This document shows, piece by piece, positions 17,601-23,653 of a DNA stretch of 33,684 nt. Source of the stretch: SIG565 sp045650565 (GTDB lineage Bacteria > Bacillota > Clostridia > Oscillospirales > Acutalibacteraceae); NCBI GenBank assembly GCA_045650565.1, contig JAZRRG010000014.1, positions 1 to 33,684 on the forward strand, given 5' to 3'. Numbering within the stretch: the stretch's first letter is position 1; each line of letters opens with the position of its first letter. The translations under genes were made by a program, and so were the position numbers. Below the pieces are notes generated by a model. The model ran no database searches and was not told the DNA's origin. It was given only the letters and a program-made list of their open reading frames with translations.

Positions 17601-17846
17601 ACACATATTCTTAAAAAGATTAGTGACGGCAGTGATGAAATTCAGGATGCGCTGCGCCAGGGACATATAGCATACGTGCTTAACACCAAGGATATCAGTG
17701 CAGGCGGACCCGAAAGTGACGGTCACCAAATTCGTAAAATTGCCACTGAGAACAACATTACCATCTTTACAGCGCTTGATACTGTAAAGGTATTGCTTGA
17801 TGTTTTAGAGGAAACAACCCTTACAATTTCCACCATTGATACGTGA
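14673..17846 (+). CDS. carB: Carbamoyl-phosphate synthase large subunit
   Basis: A 1057-residue CarB, normal length. It makes carbamoyl phosphate from bicarbonate, ammonia and two ATP. The two homologous ATP-grasp halves start with GPIVIGQAAEFDYAGTQA (about residue 14) and GAGPIRIGQGVEFDYSTVHA (about 548), followed by matching LRPAFTLGGTGGGF and VRPSFVLGGRAMQIV loops. An oligomerisation region lies between them, and the last 120 residues are the MGS-like allosteric domain that binds UMP/ornithine. The Shine-Dalgarno GAGGA is in the end of pyrC. The gene for the small glutaminase subunit carA does not precede it, so ammonia transfer needs carA encoded elsewhere or free ammonia. Confidence 0.97.
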   Translation: MAKRTDIKKVLIIGSGPIVIGQAAEFDYAGTQACLALKEEGYEVVLCNSNPATIMTDTTIADKVYMEPLTLEYIAKILRYERPDAIVPGIGGQTGLNIAMQLEKKGILKECGVELLGTSSESIERAEDRELFKELCESIGEPVIPSEITYNIEQAKAAAERIGYPVVLRPAFTLGGTGGGFAENEQELHDIGLNAFKLSPVHQVLVEKSVKGYKEIEFEVMRDSSDHAITICGMENIDPVGVHTGDSLVVAPIMTLSKEDEKMLNDSAIKLIKELKIEGGCNVQFALNPTTSEYYLIEVNPRVSRSSALASKASGYPIARVTAKIALGMLLEEIQIANTTAAFEPKLDYVIAKFPRFPFDKFTSAANTLGTQMKATGEVMGIGSNLEECLLKSARSLEINVNHLYMSKFDNMSKEDLLDYIKEFKDDNIFAIAELIARGATIDEIHKITKITAFFLESIKKIIDMEDTLKENVNNIETLIAAKKMGFSDKYIARLWKCNEIDVYNTRKKNNIFPVFKMVDTCHTGAYIPYFYSSYTGENASRLTDKKKIVVLGAGPIRIGQGVEFDYSTVHAVQTIKASGYEAIIINNNPETVSTDYTTADKLYFEPLTPEDVMNIIEFEKPEGVIASLGGQTAINLAEPLMKRGVKIIGTDCAAIERAENRDSFEKILHDLNIPQPKGKAVTKIEDGIAAAAEIGYPVLVRPSFVLGGRAMQIVANEQQLRHYLKTAVEIDEDKPVLVDKYIQGKEVEVDAICDGRDVFVPGIMELVERTGIHSGDSISVYPTFSISDKVKGTILQYAKKLGLGIGIIGLYNIQFIVDDNDDVYIIEVNPRSSRTVPFLSKSTGYSLADIATEVILGKSLKEQGIFGIYPDEKKRWYVKVPVFSFNKLRGLDAYLSPEMKSTGEAIGYDDKLNRALYKALQASGMHLQNYGTVFATIADRDKPEALPLIRRFYNLGFNIQATEGTAKYLRENGIRTHILKKISDGSDEIQDALRQGHIAYVLNTKDISAGGPESDGHQIRKIATENNITIFTALDTVKVLLDVLEETTLTISTIDT

Positions 17847-17854
17847 GGTTTATA

Positions 17855-18592
17855 ATGAAACAAGGAATTTTTACAATAACCAAAAATGTCAATTTAACCC
17901 CCGATGTTATGCTGATGACACTCTCGGGTGATGCATCAAGCATTACCGCACCTGGACAGTTTATTAACATTAAGCTTAATAATAAATATCTGCGCCGCCC
18001 TATCTCGGTTTGTGATAGCACCCAAAACGAGATTACCATTATTTACAAGGTTGTGGGTAAGGGCACAGAACAAATGAGCAAAATGGCAGAAGGCGCCGAG
18101 CTTGATGTTTTAACGGGACTCGGCAACGGTTATGATATAACTCGCTCGGGCGACAAACCGCTACTTATCGGTGGCGGTGTAGGTGTCCCACCCCTTTATA
18201 TGTTAGCAAAACAATTAGTAAATAAGGGCGCTTCAGTTTCGGTTATATTGGGCTTTAATAAAAAAGATGAAATCTTTTACGAACAGGAGTTTAAAAACCT
18301 TGGCTGTAACGTTACGGTTTGCACGGTAGATGGCTCCTATGGTGTAAAGGGCTTTGTTACAACCGCTATGGAGAAAAGTGATTATTCTTACTTCTACACC
18401 TGTGGTCCCGAGCCGATGCTAAAGGCAATTTACAAAGCAGCCGTAACTTCGGGTGAATTAAGTTTTGAGGAGCGTATGGGCTGCGGCTTCGGCGCTTGTA
18501 TGGGCTGCTCTTGCAAAACCATTACGGGCTATAAGCGAATTTGCAAGGATGGACCCGTAATGCAAAAGGAGGAGATTCTATGGGAAGACTAA
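17855..18592 (+). CDS. pyrK: Dihydroorotate dehydrogenase electron-transfer subunit
   Basis: A 245-residue protein that passes electrons from the PyrD FMN through its 2Fe-2S cluster and FAD to NAD. The N-terminal FAD domain has RRPISVCD and GKGTEQMS, the NAD-binding part has GGGVGVPPLYMLAK, and the C-terminal cluster is MGCGFGACMGCSC followed by a fourth Cys in RICKDGPV. The start is ATG 17855, after GTGAGGTT; GTG 17843 is possible but lies in the Shine-Dalgarno. It follows carB by eight bases and its end overlaps pyrD by 13 bases. It defines the operon's pyrD as class 1B. Confidence 0.95.
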   Translation: MKQGIFTITKNVNLTPDVMLMTLSGDASSITAPGQFINIKLNNKYLRRPISVCDSTQNEITIIYKVVGKGTEQMSKMAEGAELDVLTGLGNGYDITRSGDKPLLIGGGVGVPPLYMLAKQLVNKGASVSVILGFNKKDEIFYEQEFKNLGCNVTVCTVDGSYGVKGFVTTAMEKSDYSYFYTCGPEPMLKAIYKAAVTSGELSFEERMGCGFGACMGCSCKTITGYKRICKDGPVMQKEEILWED

Positions 18593-19491
18593 GCGTTAAT
18601 TTATGCGGTATAGAACTGGACAACCCCATAATCCCCGCCAGTGGCACCTTTGGCTTTGGTTATGAGTTTTCCGAGCTTTACGATATAAATATACTTGGCA
18701 CATTTTCCTTTAAAGGCACTACAAAGGATGCCCGTTTCGGCAATCCGACGCCCCGTATCGCCGAATGTACTGCAGGTATGATAAACGCTGTGGGACTGCA
18801 AAACCCCGGCGTTCATAAGGTAATAAGCGAAGAATTACCGAAGCTCAAAAAATGCTTTAATAAAAAGGTTATGGCAAATGTCAGCGGCTTTGCTATCGAA
18901 GATTATGCCTACACCTGCGAAATGTTAGATAAAGAAAAGCAGGTTGGTTGGCTTGAGGTTAATGTTAGCTGTCCTAATGTTCACGGCGGTGGTATGAGCT
19001 TTGGCACTTCGCCTGAAGCGGCTGCCGAGGTTGTAAAGGCCGTAAAAAAAGTTACCACCAAGCCCGTTATAGTAAAGCTATCCCCCAATGTTACCGACAT
19101 CGTCGCCATTGCTAAGGCGTGTGAGGAGTCAGGGGCTGACGGTATCAGCTTAATTAACACATTACTGGGTATGAGAATTGACCTTAAGTCAAGAAAACCC
19201 ATAATTGCCAACAAAATGGGCGGCTTCTCGGGTCCTGCAATATTCCCCGTTGCCGTCCGTATGGTGTATCAGGTGGCAAATGCCGTAAGCATACCCGTTG
19301 TGGGTATGGGTGGCGTTAGCACTGCTGAGGATGTAATTGAAATGATGCTCGCAGGTGCCACGGCCGTAGAAATTGGTGCGGCAAATCTTGTTTACCCGTA
19401 TATTTGCCGAGACATTATAAATGAATTGCCGTCTGTTATGGATAACTACGGCATTGAAAACCTAAAGGATATTATAGGAGGAGTTAAATAA
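18580..19491 (+). CDS. pyrD: Dihydroorotate dehydrogenase B catalytic subunit (class 1B)
   Basis: A 303-residue FMN enzyme that oxidises dihydroorotate to orotate and works with PyrK and NAD. The fold starts with SVNLCGIELDNPIIPASGTF. The catalytic Cys sits in NVSCPNVHGG, as in class 1 enzymes. SAPH-like phosphate contacts are GGVSTAEDVIEMMLAGA near the C-terminus. I use ATG 18580 with AAGGAGGAG nine bases upstream, so the start lies inside the last codons of pyrK. Its stop overlaps the pyrF start (TAATG). Confidence 0.96.
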   Translation: MGRLSVNLCGIELDNPIIPASGTFGFGYEFSELYDINILGTFSFKGTTKDARFGNPTPRIAECTAGMINAVGLQNPGVHKVISEELPKLKKCFNKKVMANVSGFAIEDYAYTCEMLDKEKQVGWLEVNVSCPNVHGGGMSFGTSPEAAAEVVKAVKKVTTKPVIVKLSPNVTDIVAIAKACEESGADGISLINTLLGMRIDLKSRKPIIANKMGGFSGPAIFPVAVRMVYQVANAVSIPVVGMGGVSTAEDVIEMMLAGATAVEIGAANLVYPYICRDIINELPSVMDNYGIENLKDIIGGVK

Positions 19492-20189
19492 TGGGTAAGG
19501 ATGTAATTGTTGCTTGTGATTTTTCGAGCGCTGATGCGGTGTATGAGTTTTTAGACAAGTTCACCGACAGAAAACCGTTTGTAAAAATCGGTATGGAGCT
19601 TTTCTATGCGGAGGGTCCCTCAATAGTTAAAGAAATAAAGAAGCGTGGACACAAAATATTCCTCGATTTAAAGCTCCACGATATACCCAACACCGTTAAA
19701 AAATCTATGGCGGTATTATCAAATTTGGATGTTGATATTTGTAACCTGCACGCAGGCGGCACCTGTCGTATGATGGTGGCAGCACTCGAGGGCTTAACAC
19801 GCCCCGACGGCACAAGACCGCTGCTCATAGCAGTAACTCAGCTTACCTCCACTGACCAAGAGAGCATGGAAAACGACTTACTGATAAAAGAGCCCATCGA
19901 TAAAGTTGTTATGCACTATGCAGCAAACTCCAAAAAGGCAGGTCTTGATGGTATAGTTTGCTCTCCGCTTGAGGCAGGCAAGGTGCACGAAATATGCGGA
20001 AATGACTTTTTAACCATAACCCCGGGAGTTCGCTTTGCCGATGGCGATATTGGCGACCAAAAAAGAGTTATGACCCCCGCCGAAGCTAAAAAAATCGGTT
20101 CTGACTATATAGTAGTGGGTAGACCCATTACCACCGCCGCTGACCCCGTTGCCGCATACAACAGATGTATTGAAGAGTTTATTGGTTAG
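19491..20189 (+). CDS. pyrF: Orotidine-5'-phosphate decarboxylase
   Basis: A 232-residue type 1 OMP decarboxylase, which makes UMP from OMP. The catalytic Lys-Asp network is in FLDLKLHDIPNTVK (Lys and Asp of DxKxxDI). Other motifs are VACDFSSAD at the start, the phosphate loop ITPGVRFADGDIGDQKR and IVVGRPITTAADP. The length is typical. It overlaps pyrD by one base and stops with TAG at 20187-20189. That TAG forms part of the Shine-Dalgarno of pyrE (TTAGGAGA). Confidence 0.97.
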   Translation: MGKDVIVACDFSSADAVYEFLDKFTDRKPFVKIGMELFYAEGPSIVKEIKKRGHKIFLDLKLHDIPNTVKKSMAVLSNLDVDICNLHAGGTCRMMVAALEGLTRPDGTRPLLIAVTQLTSTDQESMENDLLIKEPIDKVVMHYAANSKKAGLDGIVCSPLEAGKVHEICGNDFLTITPGVRFADGDIGDQKRVMTPAEAKKIGSDYIVVGRPITTAADPVAAYNRCIEEFIG

Positions 20190-20199
20190 GAGAATAAAA

Positions 20200-20856
20200 A
20201 TGGAAAGCTATAAAAGAGAATTTATTGAGTTTTTAGAGGGTGCAGGTGTGCTGAAATTTGGCGACTTCACCGCAAAATCGGGTAGAAAAATCCCCTATTT
20301 TATAAATGCCGGTGACATAAAAACCGGTGAGCAAATTTGCAAGCTCGGTGAGTTTTATGCCAAGGCATATTTTGAAAAAATAGGAAACAAAAAGACCGTG
20401 CTTTACGGTCCTGCCTACAAGGGTATACCGATAGCCGTATCGGTATCAGTAGCACTCGCTAAAAACGGACTTGATGTGCCCTTCTTCTTTAACCGTAAGG
20501 AAGAAAAAGACCACGGCGAAGGCGGTGTTTTCGTTGGCTACAAGCCGCAGGAGCAGGAGGAAATCGTAATAGTTGAGGATGTTATCACTGCGGGTACGGC
20601 TATTCGTGAGAGTATGTCAATTTTATCAGGTCTTAAAGGCACAAAGGTTGCGGCAACCTTTGTTATGGTTGACCGTAAGGAAAAGGGTCAAACCGACAAA
20701 TCGGCTATGGCTGAGGTTGGCGAGGAATTCGGTTTCCCTGTATACTCGGTTGTTGATGTTTATGATATTATTGAGTATCTCGAGGAAGATGAGAAAAACC
20801 GAGAAAATGTTGAAAGAATAAAGAAATACCTTGAAGTAAACGGTGCGAAAGGATAA
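20200..20856 (+). CDS. pyrE: Orotate phosphoribosyltransferase
   Basis: A 218-residue type I phosphoribosyltransferase which joins PRPP to orotate. The PRPP-binding motif is IVIVEDVITAGTAIRES, and the flexible catalytic loop contains RKEEKDHGEGG, rich in Lys and Asp/Glu. The N-terminal FGDFTAKSGRKIPYF is the family signature that holds orotate. The start ATG 20200 follows TTAGGAGA; an upstream in-frame extension from 20149 lies within pyrF and is rejected. It is followed seven bases later by pyrB. Confidence 0.97.
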   Translation: MESYKREFIEFLEGAGVLKFGDFTAKSGRKIPYFINAGDIKTGEQICKLGEFYAKAYFEKIGNKKTVLYGPAYKGIPIAVSVSVALAKNGLDVPFFFNRKEEKDHGEGGVFVGYKPQEQEEIVIVEDVITAGTAIRESMSILSGLKGTKVAATFVMVDRKEKGQTDKSAMAEVGEEFGFPVYSVVDVYDIIEYLEEDEKNRENVERIKKYLEVNGAKG

Positions 20857-20863
20857 AAAAAGT

Positions 20864-21781
20864 ATGCGTAGTTTAATTGATATTTTGGATTTCTCGGTTG
20901 AGGAAGTCCACGCTTTAATTGATACTGCTTACGATATTATTGAAAATCCCCAAAAATACAGCGAGATGTGCCATGGCAAAAAGTTAGCAACGCTCTTTTT
21001 TGAGCCGTCTACCAGAACCCGTCTCAGCTTTGAAGCGGCAATGCTCGAGCTTGGTGGTAGTGTCATCGGCTTTTCGGAAGCCAACTCTTCCTCCGCATCT
21101 AAGGGAGAAAGCGTATCGGATACGGCAAAGGTTATTAGCTGTTATGCCGATATTATAGCAATGCGCCATCCAAAAGAAGGCGCACCGCTCGTAGCCGCTA
21201 ACAGTGCCACCATACCCGTTATAAATGCGGGTGACGGCGGACACAACCACCCAACACAAACCTTGGCTGATTTGCTGACTATTCATCGTGAAAAGGGCAG
21301 GTTTGATAACCTCACCATAGGTCTTTGCGGTGACCTTAAATTTGGAAGAACTGTGCATTCGCTTATTAATGCGCTGTCTCGCTACAAGGGAATTAAGTTT
21401 GTGCTTATATCCCCTGATGAATTAAAGCTTCCAAGCTACATAAAGCAGGATGTGCTTGACAAAAACGGAATAGAATATTGTGAAAACCCATCCCTCGAGG
21501 ATGCAATAGGCGAGCTTGACATACTTTATATGACAAGGGTACAGCGTGAGCGCTTCTTTAACGAGGAGGACTACCTGCGCCTTAAGGACAGCTATATTTT
21601 AGAGCCGAGCAAGCTTAAAAATGCCAAAAGCGACCTCTCAATTATGCATCCCCTGCCCCGTGTTAACGAAATAAGCGTTTCCATTGATGATGATAAACGT
21701 GCTTGTTACTTTAAGCAGGTGTTAAACGGTAAATATATGCGTATGGCGCTTATACTTAAGCTGTTAGAGGAGGCAAAATAA
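20864..21781 (+). CDS. pyrB: Aspartate carbamoyltransferase catalytic subunit
   Basis: A 305-residue ATCase catalytic chain, which carbamoylates aspartate. The carbamoyl-phosphate loop is FFEPSTRTRLSFEAAMLE, followed by SSSASKGESVSDT (80s loop), MRHPKEG and a GDGGHNHPTQTL segment with the active-site His. The C-terminal HPLPRVNEI is the other signature. I start at ATG 20864, with AAAGGA 11 bases upstream; GTG at 20843 has no Shine-Dalgarno and falls in pyrE. It overlaps pyrI by one base, which fits a heteromeric holoenzyme. Confidence 0.97.
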   Translation: MRSLIDILDFSVEEVHALIDTAYDIIENPQKYSEMCHGKKLATLFFEPSTRTRLSFEAAMLELGGSVIGFSEANSSSASKGESVSDTAKVISCYADIIAMRHPKEGAPLVAANSATIPVINAGDGGHNHPTQTLADLLTIHREKGRFDNLTIGLCGDLKFGRTVHSLINALSRYKGIKFVLISPDELKLPSYIKQDVLDKNGIEYCENPSLEDAIGELDILYMTRVQRERFFNEEDYLRLKDSYILEPSKLKNAKSDLSIMHPLPRVNEISVSIDDDKRACYFKQVLNGKYMRMALILKLLEEAK

Positions 21782-22200
21782 TGAATATTGATTCCATTCA
21801 AAACGGATATGTTATAGACCACATTACAGCGGGTAGGGGTATGCTGCTTTATGAACTGTTAGGTCTTGATAGCGCTGAATGCTCGGTTGCCATTATAAAA
21901 AACGTAACCAGTAAAAAATTGGGTAAAAAGGATATAATTAAAATTGATGATAATATTCCGCTTAACCTTGAAATCATCGGTTATGTTGACCAGGGCGTTA
22001 CAGTTAATTTTATAAACGATGGACTTCTTATAGAAAAGCGTGGCATCGAAATGCCCGAAACCTTGGTTGATGTAATCAAATGCAAAAATCCTCGTTGTAT
22101 TACCACAACCGAGCAAGAAATCAAGCATATTTTTAAGCTTACAGACCGTGAAAGCGGCATATATCGCTGCATATATTGTGAAACTAAAGCAGGTCGCTGA
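21781..22200 (+). CDS. pyrI: Aspartate carbamoyltransferase regulatory subunit
   Basis: A 139-residue PyrI chain. The N-terminal allosteric domain starts IQNGYVIDHITAGRGM, with the conserved His of the nucleotide site, and contains KKDIIKIDD. The C-terminal zinc domain has CKNPRC and CIYC pairs in the spacing C-x4-C-x22-C-x2-C or similar. It holds catalytic trimers together and carries CTP/ATP control. It overlaps pyrB by one base and is the last gene of the pyr operon. No terminator is visible after it, so pyr transcripts may enter the pur region. Confidence 0.96.
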   Translation: MNIDSIQNGYVIDHITAGRGMLLYELLGLDSAECSVAIIKNVTSKKLGKKDIIKIDDNIPLNLEIIGYVDQGVTVNFINDGLLIEKRGIEMPETLVDVIKCKNPRCITTTEQEIKHIFKLTDRESGIYRCIYCETKAGR

Positions 22201-22228
22201 AAATCGTATTAAAATATGCCTTCTTTCC

Positions 22229-22246
22229 TTGACACAGGTGTGTCAA
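22229..22246. repeat. Palindrome overlapping the pur promoter -35
   Basis: TTGACACA (22229-22236), GG, TGTGTCAA (22239-22246): a perfect 8-bp inverted repeat with a 2-base centre. The left arm contains the whole -35 box TTGACA. There is no T-run after it, so it is better read as an operator than a terminator. No protein in the window is an obvious binder. Confidence 0.75.
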
Positions 22247-22257
22247 AATGGTATACT
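22229..22257 (+). promoter_or_regulatory. Promoter of the pur operon
   Basis: TTGACA (22229-22234), a 17-base spacer and TATACT (22252-22257). Transcription would start near 22264, giving a leader of about 160 bases that holds the ZTP riboswitch. Confidence 0.85.
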
Positions 22258-22280
22258 GTATATGTCGAATTTTTAGATTT

Positions 22281-22361
22281 TCTGTGACTGACGGAAATTA
22301 AGTGGAGCACCACAAAGGAACAGGAAATTATACTTGTTTTAAGCCGACCGTCTGGGCACAT
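22281..22361 (+). ncRNA. ZTP (pfl) riboswitch
   Basis: The leader has the two conserved blocks of the pfl motif: GUGACUGACGG (about 22284-22294) and CCGUCUGGGCA (22348-22358), which match the family GUGACUGGCG and CCGCCUGGGCA. Between them are a GTGG/CCAC hairpin (22302-22313) with loop AGCA, and the linker with AAAGGAACAGG. ZTP/ZMP is the AICAR nucleotide that builds up when 10-formyl-tetrahydrofolate is low, and the switch turns genes on. The genes after it include two 10-formyl-THF users, purN and the AICAR transformylase. Confidence 0.9.
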
Positions 22362-22409
22362 TTAATCGCCGTATTATCGGTGGGTTAGGTGTGTCCTATT
22401 ATATTTTTT
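22354..22409 (+). terminator. Riboswitch expression platform: terminator overlapping the aptamer
   Basis: Bases 22354-22371 pair with 22378-22396 over 18 bp (five G-U pairs, one bulged G at 22384, 6-base loop), followed by TATTATATTTTTT. The left arm begins with GGGCA of the conserved aptamer end, so the terminator and the folded aptamer exclude each other. ZTP binding would prevent termination. The purE Shine-Dalgarno follows the T-run. Confidence 0.85.
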
Positions 22410-22425
22410 AAAAAGGGTGATTAGT

Positions 22426-22914
22426 ATGAAAAAAGTTGGTATTGTCATGGGTAGCGATAGCGACCTGCCAATCATTAAAAAGGCCACTGCCGTTTTAGAT
22501 GAACTCGGCATCCCCTACACCGTTAATATTTACTCGGCTCACCGCACTCCCAACGAGGCGAGAGATTTCTCACTTAACGCCCGTAAAAACGGCTACGGTG
22601 CAATTATTGCCGCTGCGGGTATGGCAGCGCATTTAGCAGGTGCTGTTGCGGCAAATACGACACTCCCCGTAATAGGTATTCCCTGTGCATCACAGTATCT
22701 TGACGGTATGGATGCATTGCTTTCTACCGTTCAAATGCCCTCGGGCATTCCTGTTGCCACAGTTGCAATAAACGGTGGTGCAAATGCGGCCTTACTTGCC
22801 GCACAAATTATTGCGGTTGAGGATAAGCAACTCGCAGACAAGCTTGATGCTATGCGTGTGTCCGCCGCTGAAACTGTACTTAAAAAAGATGCCGAGATTA
22901 TGTCGAAGCTTTAA
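22426..22914 (+). CDS. purE: N5-carboxyaminoimidazole ribonucleotide mutase (class I PurE)
   Basis: A 162-residue PurE. The fold has MGSDSDLPIIKK, SAHRTPNEA, AAAGMAAHLAGAVAA, PVIGIP and MPSGIPVATVAINGGANA. The SAHRTP and MPSGIPVATVAI sequences are class I features, which use N5-CAIR made by PurK. There is no purK in the window. The start ATG 22426 has AGGGTGAT upstream; GTG 22417 lies within that Shine-Dalgarno. It is first in the pur operon after the riboswitch and 32 bases before purC. Confidence 0.96.
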   Translation: MKKVGIVMGSDSDLPIIKKATAVLDELGIPYTVNIYSAHRTPNEARDFSLNARKNGYGAIIAAAGMAAHLAGAVAANTTLPVIGIPCASQYLDGMDALLSTVQMPSGIPVATVAINGGANAALLAAQIIAVEDKQLADKLDAMRVSAAETVLKKDAEIMSKL

Positions 22915-22946
22915 TTTATAATTAATTCAAAAGGAGATAGATTCTT

Positions 22947-23633
22947 ATGGAAAAAAAACTCGTTTACACAGGTAAAACAAAGGATGTATTTATGCTCGAG
23001 AACGGCAACTGCCTTCTTAAGTTTAAGGATGACTGCACAGGTAAAGACGGTGTGTTTGACCCGGGCGAGAACGCAGTAGGTCTTACCATTGACGGCGTGG
23101 GCGACGTTAACCTTCGTATGTCAATTTACTTTTTTGAAAAGGTAAATGCTGCGGGAATTAAAACCCACTATATCAGCGCAAATCTTGATGACACTACTAT
23201 GGAGGTTCTTCCTGCTAAGGTTTTCGGCAAGGGACTTGAGGTTATTTGCCGCCACAAAGCAGTGGGCAGCTTCTACCGCCGTTACAGCGATTATATAGAA
23301 GAGGGCGCAGATTTACCCGCATACGTTGAAATGACCTTCAAAAATGATGAAAAGGGCGACCCGCTTGTAACCAAGGATGGTCTTGTTGACCTTGGTGTTA
23401 TGACCGCTAAGCAGTATGATGATATGAAGGAAATGACACAGAAAATCACTCAGATAGTTGCCGATGACCTTAAGGAAAAGGGACTCATCCTTTACGATAT
23501 TAAGTTCGAGTTTGGTTACGATAAGGATGGTAGCGTTATGCTTATAGATGAAATCGCATCAGGTAATATGCGTGTTTATAAGGATGGCGAATATATCGAC
23601 CCGATGACTTTATCAAAACTTTTCTTTGCATAA
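22947..23633 (+). CDS. purC: Phosphoribosylaminoimidazole-succinocarboxamide synthase
   Basis: A 228-residue SAICAR synthetase, which couples CAIR to aspartate with ATP. YTGKTKDVF at the start, FKDDCTGKDGVFDPG, EVICRHKAVGSFYRRY and DEIASGNMRVYKDG near the end are the ATP and substrate motifs. The length is normal. AAGGAGATAG precedes the ATG. Its place directly after purE puts two consecutive steps together. Confidence 0.96.
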   Translation: MEKKLVYTGKTKDVFMLENGNCLLKFKDDCTGKDGVFDPGENAVGLTIDGVGDVNLRMSIYFFEKVNAAGIKTHYISANLDDTTMEVLPAKVFGKGLEVICRHKAVGSFYRRYSDYIEEGADLPAYVEMTFKNDEKGDPLVTKDGLVDLGVMTAKQYDDMKEMTQKITQIVADDLKEKGLILYDIKFEFGYDKDGSVMLIDEIASGNMRVYKDGEYIDPMTLSKLFFA

Positions 23634-23653
23634 AATTTTAAAAGGAGCAAACC

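Noticed and set aside
20843..20863. GTG 20843 as the pyrB start
   Set aside because: It lies inside pyrE without a Shine-Dalgarno; ATG 20864 gives the usual N-terminus.
22229..22246. The palindrome as a terminator for the pyr operon
   Set aside because: There is no T-run after it, and it holds a promoter -35 box.
22261..22425. A guanine/adenine purine riboswitch before purE
   Set aside because: The three-way-junction core with its conserved loop sequences is absent, while both pfl/ZTP blocks are present.
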